From Solen grandis (lineage: Eukaryota > Mollusca > Bivalvia > Adapedonta > Solenidae), in contig CM037787.1 of the NCBI GenBank assembly GCA_021229015.1, positions 36,070,410 to 36,134,409 on the forward strand: 64,000 bases of DNA. The letters run 5' to 3'. The number at the start of each line of letters is the position of its first letter. Position 1 is the first letter of the stretch. Made by a program: the position numbers and the translations under genes. This document shows positions 46,848 through 58,325 of the stretch, in pieces. Under the pieces are notes generated by a model. The model did not search any database and was not told the DNA's origin. It saw only the letters and a list, made by a program, of their open reading frames with translations.

Positions 46848-48777
46848 TTTAAAACATTACAAAAGAAAGAAAGGCCTTTATATTTCCAACATTTCTTAGA
46901 AAAAAGCAATCAAGTGATTAGGACTAACTGCAGAAGTGCATGAAAGAACGATGAAAGAACGGTATAAATTATTTTTTTATTTCTCATCTAACTTTCTTTT
47001 ATAATGTCCAATTTTAAAGAAAGAAAGGCCTTTATATTTCCAACATTTCACGTGTTTCATGTTTCAACTTTTTTGTTACGTGTTCTGAGATATAGAAAGT
47101 AATTTTTCAAGGAAACGGTAAAAAATCGGCAAAACGATGTTCATGGTTATTATTGCCCTTCGACAAATAACTTTATAATGAATGGTCCGATCATTAAAAT
47201 CTGCATACCATTAGAACCGCATTGCATCACTCTAATAATACTGTTCTTTATGTTATTTTCAAAAATTAATAGTTTCTTAGAAAAAAAACAATCAAATGAT
47301 AGGGACTAACTGCAGAAATGCATGAAAGAACGGTTTAAATGAATTCTTATTTCTCATCTAACTTCCTTATAGGATATCCGATGTCCAATTTTAAAACGCT
47401 AGGTACGATTAGAAAGCCCTTTAAATTTCCAACATTTCACGTGTTTCATGTTTCAACTTTTCTATTTGAGATATAGAAAGTTATTTTTCAAGAAAACGGC
47501 ATAAAATCGGCAAAACGATGTTCATGTCTAGTATTGCCTTTCGACAAATAACTTTATAATTTATGGTCCGATCATTAAAATCTGCATATCATTAGAACCA
47601 CATTACATCATGCAAAAAAAATTGTTCTTTATGTTATTTCAAAAAAATTATTAGTTTCTTCGAAAAAAGGAATCAAGTGATCGGGACTTACTGCGGGAGT
47701 GCATGAAAGAACCGTTTTACTGCATTCTTAGTTTACATGTAACTTCCTTATATTAAGTCCAATTTTAAAAAGCTAGGTACCGTTAGAAAGGTCTTTTCAT
47801 TTTCCACAATTCCCTTGCTTCATAATTGTATGTATCTTTAAACACTTTGTAGCTACGGGCGTTTAAACCTTGAGCATACGGCAAAAATCGGGGATAAATA
47901 TGTTCATATCGTTTTGTTTTTCCCTATAACTTAATGAATATTCGGTCAATCTTTAAAATTTAAACACCAAAAGAACGGCCGGGCATTATTATTATACTCT
48001 TATTAACAAAAATCAATAATTATCGAGATATAAGTAGTAAAGTGCGCTTAGGGTTGCAACACTTTTGTTTTTCTGCAATAACTCAACTGATTCAACGCCG
48101 ATCTTCAAAAACTATATATCATCTGAAAGGTCTTTCAAAGCACTACAAATTATACGCATAGTGTCTCGATAAAATATTTTTCGTTTTTGAGATATTTAAG
48201 GCCGAAGAAAAAAAAACGATAATTGACATGTGACCTTGACCTTAGCTATTTTCCGGAAGCGGAAGTGACTGATGACAATAAGAGGCTATGTTGCACTTTC
48301 AGTGAAAATTCATACGACGTCATTCTTCTCAGAGCGGAAAGAAATCAATAGGACACATATTCTGTCCAAATTTCATGTTTCTAGCTTATCTGAGTGCTTC
48401 GTAATACTTCAATACATTTTCTGGTCCAAAGTTCGAAACTTGGTTCAGCCATAGATCCTTGATCTTTTCAAATATTGCAAAATGTATATAACCCTGCACA
48501 ACAAGAACTTAATATATACATTCTGTAAAAAAATCAAGTAAATCGGTCCAGACATGACGGCTGTAGAGCGCGTACAAGCTTTTGTAGCTTTTTTCAGCCC
48601 TGACGTCATGTGACGTCACATGAAGAAAAGAAATACGACGATCAAAAGCGCCAAAGTCACTGTGCCTACTGTTAAAATTTCATGCTGCTAGCTTATCGGC
48701 AACCTGTTTTAATTTGAACCTCAAAAGGAAGAAAAAAGTAGAATAATAATAATAAGAAAAAACATAACAAACCCAAT

Positions 48778-48862
48778 AGGTCTTTCTGCTTGAGGCAGAA
48801 AACCCTAATAAGAAAAAACATAACAAACCCAAAAGGTCTTTCTGCTTGAGGCAGAAAGCCCT
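48778..48862 (+). repeat. Two terminal hairpins, GCCC type
   Basis: Hairpins 48778-48806 and 48834-48862 have arms AGGTCTTTCTGC and GCAGAAARCCCT, and each is followed by AATAA. The lead AACATAACAAACCC precedes both. Confidence 0.8.
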
Positions 48863-50241
48863 AATAAAAGTTTGAAGAAAGCCGTTATAACAAAGGCAAT
48901 ATGCTTATCGGTCCTGGTGTACACCATTGCATTCTAAAATGCACCTCATTCTCTCAAATACGCATCGCAATTCACCTTTCAACACGGGCACTCTTTCCTG
49001 CGTAGGAACGTCCGGATAGAACGTCCGGTAACCAACCCAATAACCGCCTTCTTCTCTTCCTTCAAATTGCTAGATTTTCATATACAAGCCCTTTCCGAAA
49101 AACATGAATATCTGCCATGTTTGTTGACGGAATCACTTGAAATTTTCAGGACTTTTTGCACATTGTAGGCTACGGCATTCGTGCAAATTTCAACTTCAAA
49201 CATCAACTTGCCGATTTTTATAGAATTTTTTAATAATTTCTGCTTAAATATGCATGACGTTATAATCACGTGACCAAACAAGTATTCCTTGCAGTATACA
49301 TCACTTCACTTTTCAGTGTGTTAATCCTGAAGAAATCATGATTTTTGACTCAAAGTTCATGAAACTACAGCGTTTCAATTTCGTTAAAAGTACACTTTTC
49401 GCCTTTCTGTCATAACTCAACCAATTCAACCCCGATCTTCAAAAACTAAATATCACCTGAAAGGTCTTTCAAATCACTACAGATTTTGTCGACAGTGTCT
49501 AGGTAGAATCTTTTTCGTTTTTGAGATACACCTTGCCGAATAAAAACACCAACAACTGACATATGACCTTGACCTTTACGATTTTCCGGAAACGGAAGTG
49601 ACTGAAGTAAATGAGATGCTATGTTGCACATTCAGTGAAAATTGTATGCAAATCGGTCAAAAGTTAAGGCATGTAGTGCTAAAAAACCCTACATTTTGGA
49701 TTAAAAGTTTGTTAACGCGTCATGACGTCATTTTACGTCATACGACGTCAGTCTTTTCAGAGCTGTAAGAAATTGATAAGACACATGTTTCTGTCCAAAT
49801 TTGAAGTTTCTAGCTTATCTGAGTGCTTCGTAATACTTAAATAAATTTTCAGCAGGTCCAAAGTTCGAAACTTGGTTCAGCCATAGATCCTTGGTCTTTT
49901 TGAATGTTGCAAAATGTATATAATCCTGCACAACAAAGTCCCAATCCATACATTCTGTGAAAAAATCAAGTCAATTGGTTAAGAAATGACGGCTGTAGAG
50001 CGCGTACAAGCTATGGTAGCTTTTTTCAACCCTGAGGTCACGTGACATCACATGAAGAAAATATATTCTGCAATCAAAAGCGCCAAAGTCACTGTGCATA
50101 CTGTTAAAATTTCATGCTGCTGCCTTGTTGGTAACCTGTTCTAATTTGAACCTCAAAAGGAAGAAAAAAGTAGAATAATAATAATAAGAAGAAAAAACAT
50201 AACAAACCCAAAAGGTCTTTCTGCTTGAGGCAGAAAGCCCT
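48863..50241 (+). mobile_element. Mixed family C/B element ending in a hairpin
   Basis: The left part (GAAGAAAGCCGTTATAAC, GGGCACTCTTTCCTGCG) parallels the family C lead at 34.59-34.78 kb. The middle and right parts carry B-type blocks (TATGACCTTGACCTTTACG with TTTTCCGGAAACGG near 49560, AAAGTTCGAAACTTGG, ACGGCTGTAGAGCGCGTAC). It ends with AGAATAATAATAATAAG and hairpin 50213-50241. No clear 5' CTAG hairpin, so it may be 5' truncated or a recombinant. Confidence 0.55.
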
Positions 50242-50609
50242 AATAAACAGTAGAAACCCAATAGGACTTTCTGCTATAGCAGAAAGTCCTAATAATAAAC
50301 ATAACAAACCCAATAGGACTTTCTGCTTTAGGCAGAAAGTCCTAATTACAAAAACAATAGGTCTTTCTGCTAGAGGCAGAAAGCCCTAATAAGAAGAAGA
50401 AGAATAAACAGTACAAATCCAAGAGGACTTTCTGCTAGAGGCAGAAAGCCCTAATAATAAAAAAAACATTACAAAAACAATAAGTCTTTCTGCTAGAGGC
50501 AGAAAGCCCTAAAAACATTACAAAAACAATAGGTCTTTCTGCTAGAGGCAGAAAGCCCTAATAAACATAACAAACCCTATACGTTTTCCGCAGGTTTGCG
50601 GAAAGCCGT
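50213..50609 (+). repeat. Stack of eight terminal hairpins
   Basis: Eight hairpins occur in 400 bp: 50213-50241 (GCCC), 50263-50290 (GTCC), 50315-50343 (GTCC), 50359-50387 (GCCC), 50424-50452 (mixed), 50482-50510 (GCCC), 50531-50559 (GCCC) and 50581-50609 (family C, GCCG). All but the last have TTTCTGC/GCAGAAA arms. Most are led by an ACA(G/T)TACAAA or AACATAACAAA word. Best read as the surviving 3' tails of elements nested one inside the next. Confidence 0.85.
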
Positions 50610-51265
50610 AACAAAAAAACATTGACCTTTGCGATTTTCCGAGAACGGAATTGACTAAGACAATGCGACAATATACAATTTGCTGAATTCTTGTGAAATT
50701 TTCATGCGAATTAGTCAAAAACTAAGGAATGCAGCACCAGATATCTCAATGTAGCTTCGTGGCAGCACACACACACACACACACACAGATATTTTCCATT
50801 GAAAGTTTCTAACACGCAATGACATCAAATGCCGTCAATCTTTACAAAACCGATAGGAATTGTTGAGGCACACATCCTGTTAAAATATGAGCTTATCTGG
50901 AAGCTTCGAAACAATTGAATTCATTTTCAGATCCAAAGCTTGGTAATAATTTAAATCCTTTATCAGATCCAAAGTTCGAAACTTGGATCAACCATAGAAC
51001 CTGGTCTTTCCAAGTCCGGAAAAAACGTACTAGTATACGGAAGCGCACATCACAATATAATGAATGCATTCTGTGAAAATTACATAGAAGAAGTGATGGC
51101 TGTAGAAAGCGAACAATATTTGGTAGCTAATTTTAACCATGATGTCATATGACGTCACATAAGCATTCAAAAGGGACAAAGTCACGTTAATTGCTGTTGA
51201 AATTTCATGATATTGGAAACCTGTTTTAATTTGAACCTCAAAATGAAGAAGAATGAATACCAATA
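50610..51265. mobile_element. B-type element remnant with a (CA)11 tract
   Basis: Begins with TTGACCTTTGCGATTTTCCG and then carries AAAGTTCGAAACTTGG and GATGGCTGTAGAAAGCGAAC. It is more diverged than neighbouring B copies and has no intact ends. (CA)11 lies at 50766-50787. Probably older DNA that hosted later insertions. Confidence 0.5.
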
Positions 51266-52690
51266 ACTATATTTCGTTTGTCTGAACAAACGATAAGGCT
51301 TTCTGCTCTGCAAAAGATATCAAACCTTAAAACATTCATTACATAATTATCTTGCATTACATTTTTCTTTAAAAATTGAAGAAAATCCATCCAGAATTGA
51401 AAGCTGTAGAGCACAAAATAATTTGATAGCAGATGCAAATTTTGACGTCAAATGATGTCATATAAAAATGGAAATCAATGCAATCAAAGGACACTCAAGA
51501 GCTTGCCCCTTGTTACAATTTCATTATGCTGGATCTTCAAGGAACCCTCTTTAAAATGAACCTCAATAATTCTCAAAATTGGTGTACCACAAGGCTGTAA
51601 ACTACCACCAGTCCTCTTTACATGCAAAAAAAATGTTCTTTTCCTACCAAACAGGTTTTTTTACATATATATTTTTCCTGAATTTTAAAGTGAGCATAAT
51701 GGCATTTGGACAAATCACAACAGCACATTATAACTACAATGTTATAGAAAAAAAGCTGGAAAAAAGCATGGACCAATTGCAGAGGCATTTGAAAAACCAG
51801 TATTCAGAAAATTCTTTTTTTTTATGTAACTTGCTTATATATGTCTTTAAAAAAAACCTAGGTACCATTTGAAAGGTCTTTAGATTCCCAACATTTCAAT
51901 AGCTTTATGTTTGGAACTATCTTTGACGGATTTTTGAAATATGAACGATCAAAACCCAAACAAAACGGCAAAAACAATGCCTATGTCAAATACTTTTTTC
52001 TCCACCAACAACTTTGGAATTAAAAACCTGATCATTTAAACATACAAAAACATTATAAAAGCAATGCATCAAGCTAAAATTTAAATACAAATAAAATAAA
52101 CAAGGAATAGTTCTACAAATAGGTTCATACTCTTATCTACAAAAATCAATTTTGAGATTAAGGCAGCTAGATTTACTTGGGTAACATAATTTTTTTTCCT
52201 TTTTCTGCCATAACTCAACTGATTTAACCCTGATCTTCAAAATCTAAATGTCATTTGAAAGATCCTTTAAAGGACACCCATGGTACCTTGATAGAAAATT
52301 CATTGTTTTTGAGATATTAAAGGCAAACGTGAACAATGCAGTTATTTTCTACATAGACCAAAAGAAGAAAATTAAAACTATCCATGAGACATTTTTCTAA
52401 AACTTTGCATGAATAAATGCACTGTGCAGGTATGCCTTTAAGGCAATGACATTTATGATTTTCCGGAAACAGAAGTGACAGTCAACCAGAAGGCCAGTAT
52501 GTGCAGATGGACCAATTCTGTACCTTTAGTGTAAATTTAAATGCAAATCTGTCAAAAAAAAAAAAAAAGAGCAAGGCCTGAGAGCTTAAAACCGTTTCAT
52601 TCTGCCTAAATTTTGGTTAATGTCATGACGTCCATTACGACAAACATTACAAAAACCACCATAATGTATAAAATAAACGTCAGTGTGTAT
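51266..52690 (+). mobile_element. Diverged family B element
   Basis: Starts CTATATT with hairpin TCGTTTGT/ACAAACGA (51274-51293) and AAGGCTTTCTGC, so the terminal CTAG has changed to CTAT. The body includes AAGCTGTAGAGCACAAA, GGTACCATTTGAAAGGTC (about 51861) and TTTTCCGGAAACAGAAG (about 52460). Divergence from the 32434 and 36990 copies suggests it is older. No matching 3' hairpin was found before the gap. Confidence 0.5.
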
Positions 52691-52739
52691 TTGTGGTCAA
52701 GATTTTATGATCCTAGCACATCTGTAAGATACTAAAAAA

Positions 52740-53000
52740 CACCTTGATTCGAAACATTTATCTGCATTTTGTCCGGACCAGCAAATGACCTTTGACCTCA
52801 AAGAGTGACCTTGACCTAAAAGCTGCCAACTCTTGCATGCAGCACTCCGCCTCATTGACATTAACATAACTGTCAAGTTATTTGAACATCCAGTGATCCA
52901 TGTCTGAACAATCAAATTCAGCTCTGTGGCCTTTGACCTTGACATCTGAGCTTGGAACCTAATTCTTGTGCATGACACTTCAGCGCATTGAGATACATAT
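52740..53000. repeat. Two tandem units of a TGACCTTTGACCT-type repeat
   Basis: Two units about 145-155 bp apart have GACCTTTGACCTCAAAG plus TGACCTTGACC, and GGCCTTTGACCTTGACATC. Each is followed by a CTTG-CATG-ACACT-like stretch and GCCAAGTTATT or GTCAAGTTATT. I recognise this as a repeat type common in bivalve genomes. Non-coding. Confidence 0.5.
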
Positions 53001-53424
53001 TATTGCCAAGTTATTAGGAAATCCTGCTAACCAAAGTTTTTTCACTGTATACATTTTAAAAAAAGGAGATAAATGGTCCAAATGGGTGTACCACGTGACA
53101 AATTCCGCACGCAACATGTCGTTTTCACCATTTATAGGGAGCAAGTTCATACTTTCAGCTTGTGAGGTGAGCGCATGTGCGAAAAGCAAAAGTGGTCAGT
53201 CAATTGCCGGCAAATGAAAATAGAAAATCTAGATAATTTTTTTTGTGATTCTAAATATAGTTTCAGTTCCGTCTGTGACGGTATACCTATGACAAATGGT
53301 TGCAATGAAGACCCTGCGTCTGCGAATAGGTATTGATATACGTAATACACCCAATCATATAGTTAAAAAATCAAATTTAAGTCAATGACCATCTAGGAAC
53401 GATGCTCTACTAGTTAGATATGAC
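53001..53424. other. Apparently non-repetitive spacer before the third gap
   Basis: No gene recognised. Frames here are short and without domains. Confidence 0.35.
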
Positions 53425-53524
53425 NNNNNNNNNNNNNNNNNNNNNNNNNNNNNNNNNNNNNNNNNNNNNNNNNNNNNNNNNNNNNNNNNNNNNNNNNNNN
53501 NNNNNNNNNNNNNNNNNNNNNNNN
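53425..53524. other. Assembly gap (100 N)
   Basis: Exactly 100 N. The sequence to the right is a low-accuracy version of family A units. Confidence 0.99.
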
Positions 53525-54928
53525 ACTGTTCTACCTCTGAATTTTCATGTTATTCTGAACAATTGGCAATATTCCGAAATATTGCCCAAATATAAAATAA
53601 GAATAGTTTGACGTCACATGACGTCATATGATCATAACTCAAATATATGTAGAAATTCTGCAGAACTGCAAACTGTTAAGTTTCAACTTTCTATCTCATC
53701 CTGAAGCTCTTAATCCTAAAATGAAATTTCGGTCCTATGTTCGAATCTTATTTCAGCCACAGAACTTCGGTCTTTGGAATTTCGTTAGCTGACAGGATAT
53801 GCACACCTAATTTCAAGATGTACCATCTGTGAAAATTGAAGAAAATCCGACCATAAATGACGGCTGTAGAGCGGAACACCATTTTTCACTATTTAGCTTG
53901 ACGTCACATGACGTCATAGGGTGTGAAGATGCTTTTGTTCAAAGGGCATATTTCTGTCATAACTCTGAAATTTTCATTATTCTGAACAACTGGCATCATG
54001 TCAAATCATTGCCCAATTAGAAATTAAGAAGTATGCTTATGACGTCACAATGACGTCATACTGACGTCAAGACTCAATATATTGTCAAAAATGTTAAGAA
54101 CTCCAGAACTTATATGACCCAAATTATCACTTTCTATCTCAATGCCTGAAGTTTATAATCTAAATTGAAAATTTACGTCCTATGGTTCGAATCTTGAATT
54201 TCGCTATCAGAACCTTCGGATCTTTTGGGAATTTAAACGTACGTGAACGGATATGCACAACTGAGTTTAAAATTACCATCTGTGAAAATTTGAAAAATCC
54301 GGTCATACAATGACGCTAGACGCGCAAACTTTTTTCACTATTTTTAGCTGTGACGTACAATGACGTCATAGGGTATGAAATCTTTGTTCAAAAGGATATT
54401 CCTTTCATGAACTTCTGAAATTTTCATTATTCTGAACAACTGTCATCATGTACGAAATCATTGCCCTAAATGAAATTAAGAATATCTTATGACGTCACTG
54501 ACGTCATATGACGTCATTCTCAAAATTTGTAGAAATTCTGCAGAACTGCAAACTGTAAATTCAACTTTCTATCTCTAAAGCCTTTTATCTAAAATGAAAT
54601 TTTCGGTCCTATGTTCGAATCTTATTTCAGCCACAGAACTTCGGTCTTTCGGAATTTTGTTAGGACAGGATATGCACACTTAGATTCAAGATGTACCATC
54701 TGTGAAAAATTTGAAGAAAATCCGACCATAAATGACGGCTGTAGAGCGCGAACACCATTTTTCACTATTTTTAGCTGTGACGTCAATGGACGTCATAGGT
54801 GCTGAAAATCATTGAAATCAAAATTTCCTACGTGACTAATAATCATAAAAATTTCATCGTCCTAGAGGCTATTGCAACATTAAAAAATAAGCGTTTAGTT
54901 ATGAAGAAGAAGATAAAAAAATAATAAA
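53525..54928 (+). mobile_element. Family A element, 3' units, with many small indels
   Basis: About three 452-type units are recognisable (GTCCTATGTTCGAATCTTA near 53731 and 54608, a damaged one near 54177), but single-base losses are frequent in all blocks, including those invariant elsewhere. It ends in AAGAAGAAGATAAAAAAATA (about 54905-54925), where the next element enters. The 5' end lies in or before the gap. The error pattern looks technical rather than evolutionary. Confidence 0.65.
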
Positions 54929-57014
54929 CTAATGTCATTCGTGAAAACGATTGATAGGACTTTCTGCAAGCTGTGTTAATGCAAAAAGCAGGAGATAGAA
55001 GTTTCATGTAAAATGACTCCCTCTGGTAGTATTTCATGTTCATGCTGAACAATTGACATTATATTCCGAAATAAGTGCAAATGATAAGAACTAATTTCAC
55101 TATTTTTAGCTCTGACGCATTGACGTCATAGGCTGAAATCTTTGTTTAAAGCGATACTTTACTGTCATATCTGAATTTTCTTATTCTGAACAACTGGCAT
55201 CATGTCAATCATTGCCTAAAAATGAAAATTAGAAAGTATGCTTTGACGTCACATGACGTCATATGACGTCAAACTAAGTATTGTAGAAATTCTGCAGAAT
55301 GCAAACTGTGTAGTTTCAACTTCTCGAAGCTCTTAATCTAAAATGAAATTTTCGGTCCTATGTTCGAATCTTATTTCAGCCACAGAACTTCGGTCTTTCG
55401 GAATTTCTGATTAGCTTTACAGGATATGCACACTAACTTTCAAGATGTACCATCTGTGAAAATTTGAAGAAAATCCGACCATAAATACGGCTGTAGAGCG
55501 CGAACACCATTTTTCACTATTTTGAGCTGACGTCACATGACGTCATAGTGTGCTAAAGATGCTTTTGTTCAAAAGTGGGATACTTTACTGTCATAACTCT
55601 GAAATTTTCATTATTCTGAACAACTGGCATCATGTCAAAATCATTGCCCAAAATGAAAATTAAGAAGTATGCTTATGACGTCACAGGACGTCATATACGT
55701 CAGGACTCAAATATATGTAGAAATTCTGCAGAACTGCAAACTGTGTAAGTTTCAACTTTCTATCTCATCCGAAGCTCTTTAATCCTAAAATGAAATTTCG
55801 GTCCTATGTTCGAATCTTATTTCAGCCACAGAACTTCGGTCTTTCGGACTTTTCGGTTAAGAGTTAAGTACCATCTGTGAAAATCTGAAGAAAATCCGAC
55901 CATAAATGACGGCTGTAGAGCGCGAACACCATTTTTCACTATTTTTAGCTGTGACGTCATGTGACTTCATAGGGTGCTGAAGATGCATTTGTTTTAAAGC
56001 GCATACTTTACTGTCATAACTCTGAAATTTTCATTATTCTGAACAACTGGCATCATGTCAAAATCATTGCCCAAAAATGAAAAATTAGAAGTATGCTTAT
56101 GACGTCACATGACGTCATATGACGTCACAACTAAAAATATTTGTAGAAATTCTGCAGAAATGCAAACTGTGTAAGTTTCAACTTTCTATCTCATCCAGAA
56201 GCTCTTTAATCCTAAAATGAAATTTTCGGTCCTATGTTCGAATCTTATTTCAGCCACAGAACTTCGGTCTTTCGGAATTTCAGTCAGCTGACAGGATATG
56301 CACACCTTAGTTTCATAATGTACCATCTGTGAAAATTTGAAGAAAATCCGACCATAAATGACGGCTGTAGAGCGCGAACACCATTTTTCACTATTTTTAG
56401 CTGTGACGTCAAGTGACGTCATAGGGTGCTGAAGATGCTTTTGTTTTAAAGCGCATACTTTACTGTCTTAACTCTAAAATTTTCATTATTCTGAACCCCT
56501 GGCATCATGTCGAAATCATTGCCCTAAAATGAAAATTAAGAAGTATGCTTATGACGTCATATGACGACATATGACGTCACGACTCAAAATATTTGTAGAA
56601 ATTCTGCAGAACTGCAAACTGTGTAAATTTCAACTTTCTATCTCATCCTGAAGCTCTTTAATCGTAAAATGAAATTTTCGTTCCTATGTTCGAATCTTAT
56701 TTCAGCCACAGAACTTCGGTATTTCGGAATTTCGGTTAGCTGACAGGATATGCACACCTTTGATTCAAGATGTACCATCTGTGAAAATTTGAAGAAAATC
56801 CGACCATAAATGACGGCTGTAGAGCGCGAACACCATTTTTCACTATCTTTAGCTGTGACGTCATGTGACGTCATAGGGTGCTGAAAATCATTGAAATCAA
56901 AATTTCCTCACGTGACTAATAAGCCATAAAAATTTCATCGTCCTACGTCCATTGCAACATATAAAAATTAGCGTTTAGTTAGGAAGAAAAAAAGAATAAT
57001 AATAATAATAATAA
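54929..57014 (+). mobile_element. Family A element, about four units
   Basis: Starts near CTAATG with hairpin TCATTCGT/ACGATTGA, then AGGACTTTCTGC. The first unit and a half (to about 55560) share the small-indel pattern of the preceding segment; later units (55560-56880) are clean and spaced 452 bp (56186 and 56638 frames). It ends in an AAAGAATAATAATAATAATA tract (about 56990-57014), where the next element enters. Confidence 0.7.
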
Positions 57015-58325
57015 CTAGATGTCATTCGTTTAAACGAATGATAGGACTTTCTGCAACATCTGCTTTATATAGTATATATAGAAGATGACATAATAGATAA
57101 TCTGTCCAAATTGCAACTTTCTATCTCCTCTATTTCTATATAAAATAGCACAAATAGAACACATTCTGTGAATTTTAATAAAAGTCCGCCCATATCTTGC
57201 ACATGTAGTTTACATACAAAATTTATACTATGTCATATGACATGAAAGAAAAATTAAACTGTGTTCAAATGTAAGTTTCTAACTTTCATCACACATACAA
57301 TTTCATCACTCCAGCTCAGTTGTAACCTTGTTTAGTTTTAGCCTCAGTAGGAAGAAGTATTGAATATTTGTATAGTGCTATATCCTTTCGACACCTGTAA
57401 CGTAGTTAAACGTATTTAGCGATTTTGGCGTGTTTGGGCTTCCGTAGTTTTGCCATAAATTCCTGGAATTTCGAACTATGGTGATATTTTGAAAGGTAAC
57501 ATCCCAGCCTACAAACTGATGCAATATGAATATCGTTAGCATAACAATGCAGTTTTTAGATGGTCTAAAATGTGGGGCTGCGTGTGAATTTTTCAAGGCT
57601 TGCAAACTGCTCGCTAGCTACATAGTGTTGCAAATACGGATTTTTGTCTTGTGCCGTTGTACATGTATTAACTTCAATGCTTATTTTGGAAACAGTCAAC
57701 ATTCGACAAAAAAAAAAATCAAAAAAATCAAGATATAGCCCATCAATTGCAATTTGATATATATATATATATTTTTTTTTTTTTTAAGTCGTTGCGCAAG
57801 TGTTTAAGCTTGGTGACCCCTGCGCGTGACCTTTTCCATATTTTTATGATGCATGATTATGAAATATCTTATTTTCCATGTAACTTTCTTATATGAAGTC
57901 CAATTTCAATAAACTTGGTACCGTTAGAAAGCTCTTAAAACATGCTACATTTTATATGCATAATGTATAAACTTATCTTCAGTCGTTACTGAGATATTGA
58001 CTGTTAAACCTCAAGAAAACAGCATATTATCAGCAAAATTAGCTTCATTTCATTTAGTTTTTTTGCTTATAACTTTGTATTGCATAAAACAATTTTAATA
58101 AACTAAATATCTTTGGAAACGTCAATTATTCAGCTATAATTCTTTTCATACATATATTTACAAAAATCGATATTTATTGAGATATGGCTACATATATGCA
58201 GTAGGGGTGAAATCAAAATTTCCTCACGTGCCTAATAACCCATAAAAATTTCATCGTCCTAGGACTATTGCAACATATTAAAATAAGCGTTTAGTTAGGA
58301 AGAAGAAACGAATAATAATAATAAA
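57015..58325 (+). mobile_element. Family A-related short element, copy 1
   Basis: Starts CTAGATG with hairpin TCATTCGTTTAAACGAATGA (57022-57041), then AGGACTTTCTGC. The body differs from the 452-bp core: CATCTGCTTTATATAGTATA, a stretch with GTAGTTTTGCCATAAATTCC, an AT/T-rich tract near 57765-57785 and a B-type GGTACCGTTAGAAAGCTC block (about 57917). It ends with GCGTTTAGTTAGGAAGAAG and an AATAATAATAATAAA tract where a family D element follows. It parallels 60284-61525. Confidence 0.7.

Larger units (their letters stand above)
45048..48862 (+). mobile_element. Family B-like element containing a reversed AGCTCACC-type insertion
   Basis: Starts CTAGACT with hairpin TTCTTTTGT/ACAAAAGAA (45054-45076), then AGGGCTTTCTGC. 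It holds B-type blocks (GGTACCGTTAGAAAGGTC repeated at about 45669 and 47777, TGACCTTGACCTTAGC at about 48231, AAAGTTCGAAACTTGG). Between 46848 and 47900 these recur with a period near 375 bp. It ends in an (AAT)n tract (about 48740-48755) and hairpins at 48778-48806 and 48834-48862. The second hairpin suggests a further nested end. Confidence 0.65.

Noticed and set aside
50213..50609. CRISPR-like array of regular palindromic repeats
   Set aside because: Spacers share sequence with each other and with element tails, the setting is a eukaryotic genome, and each hairpin ends a recognisable element.
50213..50609. Row of transcription terminators
   Set aside because: Hairpins lack a following T run and sit at transposon ends in AAT-rich DNA.
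52697..52978. 93-codon minus-strand frame
   Set aside because: Spans a tandem non-coding repeat with TGACCTTTGACCT words; no start or domain evidence.
57378..57738. 75- and 70-codon frames on opposite strands, repeated at 60.7-61.0 kb
   Set aside because: Both lie in duplicated element DNA, overlap each other and show no domain.
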